A stretch of 64,000 nucleotides of DNA from assembly GCA_947245585.1 (NCBI GenBank), contig CAMXPV010000011.1, positions 23,874-87,873 on the forward strand. The letters run 5' to 3'. Source of the stretch: an uncultured Lachnospiraceae bacterium. GTDB taxonomy: Bacteria; Bacillota; Clostridia; Lachnospirales; Lachnospiraceae. Of the stretch, positions 8,488 to 17,032 are shown piece by piece. Under the pieces are notes generated by a model that did not search any database, was not told where the DNA came from, and worked only from the letters and a program-made list of their open reading frames with translations. A program made the translations under genes and the position numbers. Each line of letters starts with the position of its first letter. Within the stretch, counting starts at the first letter, position 1.

Positions 8488-10428
8488 TTATTGTGACATT
8501 TGAATCAATTTTATCGTTTCCCCATCTCCTGCTATCTGATACAGTACACCACAAGAAAAATCCATCCCCTGTGTCACCGGGTCAAACACCGCGCTCTCGT
8601 CCCCACCCGTCTCAGCCACATACAGGTAGGACGCATGGCTGGCCCGAATCTGCCCGAGCACCCAATCCGCAGATGTCTCGTCCAGAACCATCTCCCTGTG
8701 CACAACCGACACGGGAGCCGCCAGATAACTGGTATAAATACTGTGAAATTCCGGCGTATCGGCTCCCCTGAAATAATACACCCGCGCCCGCTCGTCCGGC
8801 TGCAAAATCCTTATCGCCTCAAGAAACGCCTCCGCCTCCCCGTCCACATACGCTTCGCGCTCGCGAAGCTGCTCTTCCCTGTCGCCCCGGTAACCGGCAA
8901 GCCCATCATAGCCAATCTGATAGTTGGCAAAAAGCGCCACGAAAAGGATCAGGCAAAGCGGCACGCCGTAGCGTCTGAGCCAGGCGGGAAATTTTTCCCT
9001 GTCAAACAGCCGCTCTGCGTTGTTCATCCAAATCTGCCCGAGAAAAAGCAGGGTTCCGATGGTAAAAGGGGCCCCGTAACGTTCTATGGACAAAATCATG
9101 CCTGCTGTCTCCAAATATTGTATTTCCCCGGCAAAGATGGTAATATGCGCCAAAAAAATAATTCCGTAAAAAAGCGCTCCGCTGACCGTACAAAATCCCA
9201 GAATCAGCCTCCCCATCCCGGCGGACAACAGTTTACTTTTCCAAAAGAGCAGGGATAGCAGGCAAATGCACAGATAACAGCCAATTGGTGTCAAATCAAG
9301 AAAGAGACTTTGTGTCCTGTGCAGAGGGGAGCCGAAAAATGCCCGCAGAAACGCCGCCGCATACTCGCCCATATATCCCGACAGCCCGTATTCATCGGTG
9401 ACCACATACTTCACCGCTGTGGTTGTGGAATTTGCGATCCGCCTCATCAAAAGGCAAAACAACATCCATGAACCGCCCGTTATGGCCGGCAGCAGAACCA
9501 CCGCCGCCAATCCGCCGCGCCCTGTGTGCCTCCTGCCATTCTGCTCCTGTACCGCTCCCTTTTCACGCTGCGGCCCGCCTTCCACGAAACGACGGTACAA
9601 CACAAAAAAGAGCAGTCCGAACAGCGCCCACACAAACCCGATCGACTTGACCAAAACGAGCACGCCCAGATAGAGAGCCAGTCTGCCATAATAAAAGACC
9701 TCCGACTCCACTTCCCGATCCGTCACCGCATAGAGAAAACTGCCGTAAATACAGGCCATCGTCAGATCCGCACAAAAGCCATAATATCCGAAATACTCTC
9801 CTATGCTGGGGAAAAGCCACAGCGCCGCCGCCATGAGAGCCATAAAAAAGACGTTTTTCCCTTTCCATTTCTTCAGCAGCGGAAACAGGAAGACCAGATT
9901 CATCGTATAGTAGCCTGCAAAAGCCAGTCCCTCCCGGAATTCCTGCGGATTCAAGTGCAGAAACCACCACTTGATCATCTGAGATCCCGGCGGATAATCG
10001 CCGAAAGCAGGAGCCACATTCCCGTATTTACCCGCAAAGCCATCCGAAAAATACAGGGCCCTCGCATCCACCGCCCAAAAATTAAAGTCATCCCACCAGG
10101 TCACCATCTTCGCGGATGTGCAGACTGCCACCGTCACCAGAAGAACCGCCGCAATCACAAATGACATTTGTGTCATATTGTGGCAGCAAGCGCCGATTAT
10201 GCTTTTGCGCTCCTCCTTTTTCCGGCTCACAAGCCAGACAGCAGCCAAAACAAGCGTCAAAACCGCGATCCCGTCAATCCATGAGAGATGACGAAAAAAC
10301 GCTAGCACATACAGCACTAGCGTCAGTCCGCAGACAAACACCGGCATGGTCTCCACCAGGCTGACCCGGAACCGCCATGCCAAAAACAATATGCAGATAA
10401 GAACCGCCAGAATATGCACTGCCCCCAT
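8488..10428 (-). CDS. Multipass membrane glycosyltransferase-like protein (GT-C type, putative)
   Basis: 646-residue protein with about a dozen predicted membrane helices and a soluble C-terminal part from about residue 530. After the first helices comes an extracytoplasmic acidic loop with WWDDFNFWAVDARALYF, resembling the aspartate-rich catalytic loop of GT-C enzymes that use polyprenyl-phosphate sugars. It precedes the GT2-GtrA gene by 21 bp, so the pair may build and transfer a lipid-linked sugar. GGAGG lies in the 3' end of hpf 13 bases before the ATG at 10428; a TTG one codon earlier is also possible. The exact family is not recognised. Confidence 0.65.
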   Translation of the reverse strand: MGAVHILAVLICILFLAWRFRVSLVETMPVFVCGLTLVLYVLAFFRHLSWIDGIAVLTLVLAAVWLVSRKKEERKSIIGACCHNMTQMSFVIAAVLLVTVAVCTSAKMVTWWDDFNFWAVDARALYFSDGFAGKYGNVAPAFGDYPPGSQMIKWWFLHLNPQEFREGLAFAGYYTMNLVFLFPLLKKWKGKNVFFMALMAAALWLFPSIGEYFGYYGFCADLTMACIYGSFLYAVTDREVESEVFYYGRLALYLGVLVLVKSIGFVWALFGLLFFVLYRRFVEGGPQREKGAVQEQNGRRHTGRGGLAAVVLLPAITGGSWMLFCLLMRRIANSTTTAVKYVVTDEYGLSGYMGEYAAAFLRAFFGSPLHRTQSLFLDLTPIGCYLCICLLSLLFWKSKLLSAGMGRLILGFCTVSGALFYGIIFLAHITIFAGEIQYLETAGMILSIERYGAPFTIGTLLFLGQIWMNNAERLFDREKFPAWLRRYGVPLCLILFVALFANYQIGYDGLAGYRGDREEQLREREAYVDGEAEAFLEAIRILQPDERARVYYFRGADTPEFHSIYTSYLAAPVSVVHREMVLDETSADWVLGQIRASHASYLYVAETGGDESAVFDPVTQGMDFSCGVLYQIAGDGETIKLIQMSQ

Positions 10429-10436
10429 CAACTGTA

Positions 10437-10964
10437 CTATACCTCCGGCTCAATCAGCCCGTAGGTATTTCCCTTTCTCTTGTAAACCACGTTGACCTGA
10501 TCCGTCTCCGCATTGCAGAACACAAAGAAATTATGTCCTAACAACTCCATCTGTACACAGGCATCTTCCGGATACATGGGCTTGATATCAAACTTTTTCG
10601 TGCGGATAATCTGCACTTCCTCTTCATCCATGTACTCTTTCTCGATAAATTCCTGCCGGAAAGAACCCGATCCCTGCTTCTTGTCCACCAACTTATTCTT
10701 GTATTTCTTAAGCTGTCTCTCAATGATCTCCTCCACCAGATCAATGGATACGTACATATCACTGCTGACCTGTTCGGAACGAATGATATTGCCTTTCACA
10801 GGGATCGTAACCTCGATCTTCTGACGATCCTTCTCTACGCTGAGCGTAACATGCACTTCCGTATCTTCGGTAAAAAATTTCTCTAATTTACCGATTTTAT
10901 CCTCCACTGCTGCCCGTAATCCGGGTGTTACCTCAATATTTTTTCCAACAATGTTAAATTTCAT
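10437..10964 (-). CDS. hpf: Ribosome hibernation promoting factor, long form
   Basis: Dimerises 70S ribosomes into inactive 100S particles in stationary phase or stress. The 175-residue length and two-domain layout mark the long form of Firmicutes: an N-terminal S30AE domain (KFNIVGKNIEVTPGLR ... VHVTLSVEKDR) and a C-terminal dimerisation domain from about residue 115 (KKFDIKPMYPEDACVQMELL, HNFFVFCNAETDQVNVVYKR). The start at 10964 is chosen because AGGAAAGGG sits 9 bases before it; the longer ATG start at 10973 directly abuts that site. A promoter lies at 11002-11031. The downstream membrane protein gene begins 8 bp after the stop. Confidence 0.95.
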   Translation of the reverse strand: MKFNIVGKNIEVTPGLRAAVEDKIGKLEKFFTEDTEVHVTLSVEKDRQKIEVTIPVKGNIIRSEQVSSDMYVSIDLVEEIIERQLKKYKNKLVDKKQGSGSFRQEFIEKEYMDEEEVQIIRTKKFDIKPMYPEDACVQMELLGHNFFVFCNAETDQVNVVYKRKGNTYGLIEPEV

Positions 10965-11001
10965 CTCAATCATCCCTTTCCTGTTCGGATTTCTTGAGAC
11001 A

Positions 11002-11031
11002 AGTATACCATATGTTGTGCTTCGATTGCAA
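11002..11031 (-). promoter_or_regulatory. Promoter of hpf
   Basis: TTGCAA, 18 bases, then TATACT preceded by TGG (extended -10) on the minus strand, 38 bases before the hpf start. Confidence 0.6.
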
Positions 11032-11045
11032 TAGCATACATAACT

Positions 11046-11062
11046 GACTCTGCTTATGCGCG
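11046..11062 (-). repeat. 17-base terminator-adjacent motif, copy 1
   Basis: The plus strand reads GACTCTGCTTATGCGCG. On the minus strand this follows the uridine run of the terminator at 11064-11093 after one base. Near-identical copies occur at 16719-16735 and 33224-33240, each also just 3' of a hairpin. Confidence 0.6.
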
Positions 11063-11063
11063 C

Positions 11064-11093
11064 AAAAAAGAGACGATCCCAAAGGATCGTCTC
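11064..11093 (-). terminator. Rho-independent terminator of the NlpC/P60 gene
   Basis: On the minus strand GAGACGATCC and GGATCGTCTC form a perfect 10-bp stem around a 4-base loop, followed by TTTTTT. It begins 16 bases after the stop codon. Confidence 0.9.
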
Positions 11094-11108
11094 CCGCTGT
11101 TCTTTTTT

Positions 11109-12506
11109 CTAGAGAATTCTCCTGATGGAGAGAATGGAACGATAGCTTGCATTGGATACGATAATACCTGTCTTCGAGGTGGACGCATGCACGATCTGTC
11201 CATTGCCTGCGTAAATACCCACATGTCCCGAATAGCAGATGAGGTCGCCGGGCTGTGCATTCTCCAGACCGTTTACGGTTGCACCCACGCTTCTGTCCGC
11301 CGCTGAGGAATGGGGCAGGTTTACACCGAAGTTTTTATACACGCTCATGACGAAACCGGAACAGTCCGCACCGTTGGTCAGGCTGGTGCCGCCGTACACA
11401 TAAGGATTCCCCACAAACTGCTTCGCAAACTGTACCACATCGGCGCCTGTGCTTCCCGTCGGGTTCGCGTAGGTCTTACCGCCCTCTTCGCTCTTTTTGC
11501 CGGAAGCGGCATTTTCCGCCGTCTTTTTCTTCGCCGCCGCTCTTGCTGCTTTTCTGGCCTCTTCTTCCTTGGCAAGTCTCGCCTTCTCCTCCGCGATGGA
11601 CTCCGCCTTCACAAACTCTGTGGAAAGTGTGACATAGTCAGTAGAGACATATCCGTCACCTTCCTCGATATTTACTTTCACCCATCCGTCCAACTCTTCT
11701 GTGACAATCAGTTCGTCTTCGATCGGCACCAGACCCAGAACAATCTCCTCCAGGCCGGGCTGTTCACGCACCTTAAGGGTCGTGGTCGTCACAGTCGCAA
11801 TACGGGTTCCCACTTCTTTCGCATAATCCACAGCCTCGTCGCCGGTCACACAGAACTCGCCTTTGACGTAACCTTCCACGGAACCGGAGCTGATCTTATA
11901 CCAACCGTCTTCCTCCTCGATGAAGCTGCCGACAGACTTATTGTAAAGCTTGCCGACAATCTCTCCTTCCTCACTGGGAATGTCACGCACATTGACGTAA
12001 TCGTTCACCTTCGCGATCACCAGATTCTTAAAACTCTCCTCTTCCTCGGACAAACCGCTGCCCGCTGCTGCCCGCAGGTCTCTGGTGTAACCTTCGCTGA
12101 CCAGTACCGTGTCGATAATCTTCTTCCCGGAAGACTTTTTGCTGATCCCGTCGGATGTACTGGCAAGATCGGAGAATACGCCAACCTGAGCGCTTCCCAC
12201 GCTGATGCCTCCCACCTCGGGAGTATCGTCCTCCTCTTCCTGGCCGGACTCGTTCGTCTCCGGATCTTCCTCGTCCCCGGTTTCATCCTTCATGGAAGCT
12301 TCCATTTCGGCCTCTTCCTTATCTGCTTCCTCTTTCACGGAAGACAGGGAAGTGGACTTCTCTTCCTCCTGCAGGAAAAACTCTATGCCGGCCGAGGGCA
12401 GAACGCTCGCCACATTTCCCGTAGCCTCCGCCTCAATCCCTGTACCGGTAAATCCTATGACTGCCGCCAGTGCACATGCTGTTAATTTAAGATTGTTTTT
12501 CTTCAT
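11109..12506 (-). CDS. Secreted SH3b-NlpC/P60 cell-wall hydrolase
   Basis: Predicted secreted peptidoglycan endopeptidase of 465 residues. Order: signal peptide (about residues 1-30, KKNNLKLTACALAAVIGF), a very acidic low-complexity region (about 45-100), two bacterial SH3 domains (VNVRDIPSEEGEIVGKLY near 190; TTLKVREQPG near 245), an Ala/Lys-rich linker and the C-terminal NlpC/P60 domain. Catalytic cysteine is in NGADCSGFVMSVY and the histidine in SGHVGIYAGNG. It likely cleaves the stem peptide between D-Glu and the diamino acid. ATG at 12506 follows GAGGTG; an upstream GTG is disfavoured. Monocistronic, with its own promoter and terminator. Confidence 0.93.
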   Translation of the reverse strand: MKKNNLKLTACALAAVIGFTGTGIEAEATGNVASVLPSAGIEFFLQEEEKSTSLSSVKEEADKEEAEMEASMKDETGDEEDPETNESGQEEEDDTPEVGGISVGSAQVGVFSDLASTSDGISKKSSGKKIIDTVLVSEGYTRDLRAAAGSGLSEEEESFKNLVIAKVNDYVNVRDIPSEEGEIVGKLYNKSVGSFIEEEDGWYKISSGSVEGYVKGEFCVTGDEAVDYAKEVGTRIATVTTTTLKVREQPGLEEIVLGLVPIEDELIVTEELDGWVKVNIEEGDGYVSTDYVTLSTEFVKAESIAEEKARLAKEEEARKAARAAAKKKTAENAASGKKSEEGGKTYANPTGSTGADVVQFAKQFVGNPYVYGGTSLTNGADCSGFVMSVYKNFGVNLPHSSAADRSVGATVNGLENAQPGDLICYSGHVGIYAGNGQIVHASTSKTGIIVSNASYRSILSIRRIL

Positions 12507-12548
12507 AAAAAACACCTCATTTGTTACAGAATTGTTACATCTGGCTAT

Positions 12549-12577
12549 AATATATCATCGGCTTTACGTTTTGTCAA
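12549..12577 (-). promoter_or_regulatory. Promoter of the NlpC/P60 gene
   Basis: TTGACA, 17 bases, TATATT on the minus strand, 43 bases before the start codon. The remaining upstream gap to 12723 is AT-rich and holds no other element I can support. Confidence 0.75.
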
Positions 12578-12723
12578 CCACAGCATCTACTATAAAAACG
12601 CATGTCCATACCCAAGTTATTGTGTTTTTTCCACAAAAACACGCCTTCTTTGACATTCTGGCAAAAAAAGTTATGTCAAATTTTCCCTTATTTTCAAAAA
12701 TTAAGTTTGTAACATTTTCGTAA

Positions 12724-13644
12724 TCATTCTATTGCGAAACTAAGGTATCTCTCCGCCGAAGCCACCGCGCAGGCCCCGTCAGACACCGCCGTGACAATCT
12801 GGCGCAGCGTCTTCGTTCGGATATCTCCCGCCGCAAAAATGCCCGGAATGTTCGTGGCGCAATCCTCTCCCGCAATGAGATAACCGCCCTCGTCACAGGC
12901 CACCGTCCCTCGGTACGCCTCCGTCTTCGGTTTCATCCCCACCGCAATAAAGACACCCTCCACCGCAAGTTCACGCGTGCTGTCTTCTTTGATCTGCCGG
13001 ACCGTGATCCCCTCCACCAGATCGGTTCCACTGATCTCCTGCAGGGCGCTGTCCCATAATATTTCCACATTCTCACAGGAAAACAGTTTTTTCTGCAGGC
13101 TTTTCGCCGCCCGCAGGCTGTCCCGCCTGTGAATTAAATAGACCTTCCTGCACAGAGCGGCCAGATACACGGCATCCTCCACCGCCACATCGCCGCCGCC
13201 AACCACGGCCACATCCCGCTTCTTAAAAAAAGCGCCGTCACAGGTTGCGCAGTAGGAGACCCCCTGTCCCCTGAAACTTTCCTCACCCGGCACGCCAAGT
13301 TTCGCATGTTCCGCACCGCCTGCAAGAATCAACGCCCGCGCCTCATATTTGGTGCCGTCCGCCGTCTCCACGGTCTTTTTATCCTTCCCGTCATGAATCG
13401 AGACAACCCTTCCGCCCTGAAAAGAAACGCCGAGCGCGTCCGCGTGGCTGCGGAATTTCTGGCCAAGATCAAATCCGCTGATTCCCGGCATCCCCAGATA
13501 ATTGTCCACCTCGGAGGTGTCGATCACCTGGCCCCCTCCCATGGGAGTCTGTTCTAATACCATAAGGCTGAGTCCGGCCCGCATCCCGTAAACTGCCGCC
13601 GACAGTCCCGCCGGGCCCGCGCCGATAATAATAAGATCATACAT
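12724..13644 (-). CDS. trxB: Thioredoxin reductase
   Basis: Flavoprotein that reduces thioredoxin with NADPH. 306 residues, the usual length. The FAD-binding motif is at the N-terminus (YDLIIIGAGPAGLSAAVY), the redox-active CATC in VSYCATCDGAFF near residue 137, the NADPH-binding GGGDVAVEDAVYL near 155 and the C-terminal FAD motif FAAGDIRTK near 280. The start at 13644 is chosen for the GGAGAGGAG before it; a longer frame begins inside that signal. It is divergent from the FabG-like gene across a 90-bp gap. Confidence 0.93.
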   Translation of the reverse strand: MYDLIIIGAGPAGLSAAVYGMRAGLSLMVLEQTPMGGGQVIDTSEVDNYLGMPGISGFDLGQKFRSHADALGVSFQGGRVVSIHDGKDKKTVETADGTKYEARALILAGGAEHAKLGVPGEESFRGQGVSYCATCDGAFFKKRDVAVVGGGDVAVEDAVYLAALCRKVYLIHRRDSLRAAKSLQKKLFSCENVEILWDSALQEISGTDLVEGITVRQIKEDSTRELAVEGVFIAVGMKPKTEAYRGTVACDEGGYLIAGEDCATNIPGIFAAGDIRTKTLRQIVTAVSDGACAVASAERYLSFAIE

Positions 13645-13733
13645 AATGAATCTCCTCTCCATTTATCGTATCCTTTATTTCAACCGCCGTCTGTTATATA
13701 ATATGGACAAAAACATCGAAAGGAATAACAACC

Positions 13734-14471
13734 ATGCAGCAGACACCCACCCCGAAAACCGCTCTCGTCACCGGCGCTTCCCGCGGAATCGGCCGCGCGA
13801 TCGCGGAGGCTCTCGCCGCAGAAGGATACCGCCTGTATCTCACCTGCAAAACCTCCGAAAAGGAACTGACACAACTGTCACACCGTTTGTCAGAAAATTT
13901 CCATGTCGAATGTACGCCTATTTTAGCAGATATGGGAGACGCGAAAGCCGTAGAGCAGCTTTTTTCTCAAATAGACGACCTGACTCTATTGGTCAACAAT
14001 GCCGGCATCTCCCACATCGGCCTTCTCCATCAAATGTCCGTACAGGAATGGCAGCGTCTTATGAACGTAAACTTAAACGCGCTTTTCTATACCTGCCGTC
14101 TGGCCGTTCCCCTGATGTTACAGCGTCATGCCGGGAAAATCATCAACATTTCCTCTGTCTGGGGCAGCTGCGGCGCCTCCATGGAAGTGGCCTACTCCGC
14201 CTCCAAGGGCGGCGTAAACGCCTTTACCAAAGCGTTGGCAAAGGAGCTTGCCCCCAGTAACATTCAGGTCAACGCCATCGCCTGCGGCCTGATCGACACC
14301 GACATGAACCGCCATTTCTCCGAAGAGGAAATGGAAATGCTTCAAAGCGAAATACCGGCCGACCGAATTGGTCAACCTTCGGAAGTCGCCGAAATGGTAC
14401 GCTCTCTCCTGCACGCCCCCTCCTACCTGACGGGACAGGTGATTGGATTGGACGGGGGATGGCAAATGTGA
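13734..14471 (+). CDS. SDR family oxidoreductase, FabG-like (3-oxoacyl-ACP reductase)
   Basis: Classical short-chain dehydrogenase of 245 residues. TGASRGIGRAIAE binds the cofactor, NNAG lies near residue 87, and the catalytic Ser-Tyr-Lys are in NISSVWGS and AYSASKGG. The C-terminal LTGQVIGLDGGWQM is typical of FabG. Probably reduces a 3-oxoacyl thioester with NADPH. It stands alone, not in a fatty-acid cluster, so it could serve another keto substrate. AAAGGAA precedes the start, and a TATAAT at 13697-13702 is the likely -10 although no convincing -35 is seen. Convergent with the MATE gene. Confidence 0.8.
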   Translation: MQQTPTPKTALVTGASRGIGRAIAEALAAEGYRLYLTCKTSEKELTQLSHRLSENFHVECTPILADMGDAKAVEQLFSQIDDLTLLVNNAGISHIGLLHQMSVQEWQRLMNVNLNALFYTCRLAVPLMLQRHAGKIINISSVWGSCGASMEVAYSASKGGVNAFTKALAKELAPSNIQVNAIACGLIDTDMNRHFSEEEMEMLQSEIPADRIGQPSEVAEMVRSLLHAPSYLTGQVIGLDGGWQM

Positions 14472-14489
14472 AAAAGCGGGCATTCTCCG

Positions 14490-15836
14490 TCAGTCTTGAG
14501 CCAGTCTCCGCATCTGGGAAAACCAGCTCCCCACCAGCACCACATCCGCGCCAAGCCAGGCGGCAATCTCCGCAAAGAAGATCCCGGTCTCTCCCAGGAG
14601 CATGGGGAGAAAAATGACCGACAGGGTACGCATCACAAACTCCGCCACGCCCGACATCATGGGCAATACGGTGTTGCCCATCCCCTGCAGGGCGGAGCGG
14701 GTCACATGCAGAACGTAGAGAACCGGCAGACACACGCTCATGACCGCCAGATAAAAGTAGGCGATCCTCATGGTCTGCTCCACCACCTCCGGCGTGCCCG
14801 ATATGAACAGCCCCAAAAGCAGTCTGCCAAAAACCAACATACACACCGCGATCGCGGCGGAAGTGACCATGGCAATGCCCATGGCCGCGCGCATACCGCT
14901 TTTCACCCGGTCCATTTTACCCGCGCCCAGGTTCTGGCCCACATAGGTCACCATGGCATAGCCGTAGGACGTGCCCGCAATCTCCAATAAACCGTAAAGC
15001 TTGTTTGTGGCGGTAAATCCGGCGATAAAAATAACGCCGTAGCCGTTCACCACAAACTGCACAATCATGCCGCCGATGGCAATGATTCCGTTCTGGAATG
15101 CCATAGGCAGCCCCAGCATAAAAAGCCTGGCCGAAAGTTCTCTCTCCAACCGAAAATCCGTCTTCACAAGTTTCAGGAAGGCTATCCTTTTAATATGGAA
15201 GAAACAGAACAAGCTTGACACCGCCTGGGCAATCAAAGTGGCCGCCGCCGCGCCCGCAATCCCCCATCCAAACCCCATCACGAACAGATAGTCCAACACG
15301 ATATTGGTCAGAGAAGCCACGATCATGGCGTTTAAAGGCGTTCTGCTGTCCCCCAGCGCGCGGAGAATGCACGCCAGAAAATTATAGAGCATCACAATTG
15401 GCACGCCCGCAAACATAATCCGCAGATAGAGCAGCGAATAGCCCAAGATCTCCTGCGGTGTCTGCAAAAGCACCAAAACCGGCCTTGCAAAAAACTGTCC
15501 CGCCGCCACCAAAAAGACAGCGGAAAACATGGACAGCACCGCCGCGCTGCCCACGCTCTTTTTCAAATCCTCCATCCTCTCAGCGCCAAACTCCTGCGCC
15601 ATCCGGATGCCGAATCCCTGCGTCAGTCCCTGTATCACCCCAAGCATGAGCCAATTGAGCCAGTCGGCGGCCCCTACCGCCGCCAGCGCGTTCACGCCCA
15701 GATATTTTCCCACCACCATGGTGTCCACCACAGTGTAGAGCTGCTGAAAGACATTTCCCGCCACCAGGGAGAGCGAAAAGGCCAGAATCAGTTTCGCCGG
15801 CTTCCCCGTGGTCATATTTTTTACATGTGCCGCCAT
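14490..15836 (-). CDS. MATE family efflux transporter
   Basis: 448-residue multidrug-and-toxin-extrusion type antiporter with about 12 membrane helices in two homologous halves. Family features include PAKLILAFSLSLVAGNVFQQ at the N-terminus, YTVVDTMVVGKYLG and a repeat-related GFTATNKLYGLLE in the second half. It probably exports organic cations or drugs with Na+ or H+. The ATG at 15836 lies one base after the stop of the YitT-like gene (TGAGATG), with AGAGG upstream, so the two are translationally coupled. Substrate unknown. Confidence 0.9.
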   Translation of the reverse strand: MAAHVKNMTTGKPAKLILAFSLSLVAGNVFQQLYTVVDTMVVGKYLGVNALAAVGAADWLNWLMLGVIQGLTQGFGIRMAQEFGAERMEDLKKSVGSAAVLSMFSAVFLVAAGQFFARPVLVLLQTPQEILGYSLLYLRIMFAGVPIVMLYNFLACILRALGDSRTPLNAMIVASLTNIVLDYLFVMGFGWGIAGAAAATLIAQAVSSLFCFFHIKRIAFLKLVKTDFRLERELSARLFMLGLPMAFQNGIIAIGGMIVQFVVNGYGVIFIAGFTATNKLYGLLEIAGTSYGYAMVTYVGQNLGAGKMDRVKSGMRAAMGIAMVTSAAIAVCMLVFGRLLLGLFISGTPEVVEQTMRIAYFYLAVMSVCLPVLYVLHVTRSALQGMGNTVLPMMSGVAEFVMRTLSVIFLPMLLGETGIFFAEIAAWLGADVVLVGSWFSQMRRLAQD

Positions 15837-15837
15837 C

Positions 15838-16692
15838 TCAGATAAACCTCTTAAACCCTTTTCCCATAATCTCACTGCTCTTCATCGCCATGAGAAATGC
15901 CCCCGAATCGACTTGTTGAATATATCGTTCCAAAAGCACCGCCTGTTTTGGCCCAACTACCGTGAGAATCACCGACCTGTCCTTGTGCGTGTATGCGCCC
16001 TCCGCATGGTAAAATGTGGCGCTGCGGTGCAGTTCGTTCATAATAAAATCACAGATCGGCTCCGGCTTACTGCATATAATCGTCAGATACTTATTCATTT
16101 TCATGCGCTCGATCGCCTTGTCTATCAAAAGCGTCTTGGCCATCAGGCCAAAGACGGAAAACAGCCCCGTCCTGATATCAAAGACAAAACAGGCCGCCAA
16201 TACGATGAGCGCGTCCACCGCCATAAGCGCAGCCGAAATGTCCATCGTCGAATGCTTTTTTAAGATCATGGCAATGATATCCGTCCCGCCGCCGCAGGTG
16301 TCCTCGTAAAACAGCATGGCGGCAGCAATCGCCGGAAGCGTGATGGCATAGAGAAGTTCCAAAAGCGTCTCGTCTGTGAGCGGCGCACTCATCGGAAACA
16401 ATGCTTCCATCACATTCAGCAGCAAAGATGACACAACTGTCACATAAGCTGTCTTAACCCCAAAGTCCTTCCCCAGAAACAGAAAACCGACGACTAACAA
16501 AATCCCGTTAAAAAAGAGGTTGATCTGGGAAGCCGTAAACGGCAGAAACGGGGTGATCACCACCGCCAGACCGGATATCCCCCCGAAGGAAAAATGATTG
16601 GGAAACTTAAAGACATAGATTCCGATATCCATGAGGATCACCGCAACGGTAATAATAAAGTATTCTCTGATTGTCCGTCCGTATTTTTTCAT
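15838..16692 (-). CDS. YitT family membrane protein (DUF161/DUF2179)
   Basis: 284 residues: about five membrane helices in the first ~200, then a cytosolic DUF2179 domain with YLTIICSKPEPICDFIMNEL, FYHAEGAYTHKDRSVI and VDSGAFLMAMKSSEIMGKGF, which resembles a PII-like ligand fold. The family's function is not established. The start at 16692 has GGGAG upstream; the open frame continues upstream into the tRNA-Val gene, which is not coding. It is co-transcribed with the MATE gene and lies downstream of two tRNA genes on the same strand. Confidence 0.88.
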   Translation of the reverse strand: MKKYGRTIREYFIITVAVILMDIGIYVFKFPNHFSFGGISGLAVVITPFLPFTASQINLFFNGILLVVGFLFLGKDFGVKTAYVTVVSSLLLNVMEALFPMSAPLTDETLLELLYAITLPAIAAAMLFYEDTCGGGTDIIAMILKKHSTMDISAALMAVDALIVLAACFVFDIRTGLFSVFGLMAKTLLIDKAIERMKMNKYLTIICSKPEPICDFIMNELHRSATFYHAEGAYTHKDRSVILTVVGPKQAVLLERYIQQVDSGAFLMAMKSSEIMGKGFKRFI

Positions 16693-16718
16693 CCGACGTT
16701 CTCCCTCTGCAAATAAGA

Positions 16719-16735
16719 GACTCTGCTTATTCGCG
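16719..16735 (-). repeat. 17-base terminator-adjacent motif, copy 2
   Basis: The plus strand reads GACTCTGCTTATTCGCG, differing at one position from copy 1 (11046-11062). It starts two bases 3' of the hairpin at 16738-16770 on the minus strand, upstream of the YitT-like gene. Confidence 0.6.
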
Positions 16736-16737
16736 AA

Positions 16738-16770
16738 AGAAGCCGGAATGGCACTGTCATTCCGACTTCT
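16738..16770 (-). terminator. Stem-loop after the tRNA genes, probable weak terminator
   Basis: 13-bp stem (AGAAGTCGGAATG with CATTCCGGCTTCT, one G-T pair) around a 7-base loop. Only TTT follows, so termination may be partial and the YitT-MATE pair may be read from the tRNA promoter. Confidence 0.6.
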
Positions 16771-16784
16771 CTTCTTAAGATAAA

Positions 16785-16858
16785 TGGAAGCAATGGGGCT
16801 CGAACCCATGACCTCTCGCGTGTGAGGCGAACGCTCATCCCGGCTGAGCTATGCTTCC
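16785..16858 (-). tRNA. tRNA-Val (anticodon CAC)
   Basis: The minus strand folds into a full cloverleaf: acceptor GGAAGCA/TGCTTCC, D-arm GCTC/GAGC, anticodon loop CTCACAC and T-arm ATGGG-TTCGAGC-CCCAT. The anticodon CAC reads GUG. Discriminator is A; the 3' CCA is not encoded. It lies 4 bases after tRNA-Ala. Confidence 0.93.
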
Positions 16859-16862
16859 ATAA

Positions 16863-16935
16863 TGGAGATAGGGGGACTCGAACCCCTGACCTATACGTTG
16901 CGAACGTATCGCTCTCCCAACTGAGCTATATCCCC
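16863..16935 (-). tRNA. tRNA-Ala (anticodon CGC)
   Basis: Cloverleaf with acceptor GGGGATA/TATCTCC, D-arm GCTC/GAGC, anticodon stem ATACG/CGTAT, loop TTCGCAA and T-arm AGGGG-TTCGAGT-CCCCC. The acceptor contains a G3-U70 pair, the alanine identity element, which agrees with anticodon CGC (codon GCG). CCA is not encoded. Confidence 0.93.
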
Positions 16936-16944
16936 TTGAGAAAA

Positions 16945-16972
16945 ATTATACCATGGGACAAATAAAAATCAA
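16945..16972 (-). promoter_or_regulatory. Promoter of the tRNA-Ala/tRNA-Val unit
   Basis: TTGATT, 16 bases, TATAAT preceded by TGG (extended -10) on the minus strand, 9 bases before the tRNA-Ala 5' end. Confidence 0.7.
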
Positions 16973-16983
16973 GAAAAATTTCG

Positions 16984-17013
16984 TTGAATATTTGGAATCA
17001 TGTCCTGTATGAT
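16984..17013 (+). promoter_or_regulatory. Probable promoter of the pectinesterase gene
   Basis: TTGAAT, 18 bases, TATGAT on the plus strand, 19 bases before the start codon. It lies back to back with the tRNA promoter. Confidence 0.45.
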
Positions 17014-17032
17014 AATAGCAGGAGGCGAAAAA

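Noticed and set aside
11310..12485. 391-codon open frame on the plus strand
   Set aside because: Antisense to the SH3b-NlpC/P60 gene, whose domains, promoter and terminator are clear; no ribosome-binding site and low-complexity translation.
16693..16809. N-terminal extension of the YitT-like protein
   Set aside because: The extension runs into tRNA-Val and has no ribosome-binding site; GGGAG supports the start at 16692.
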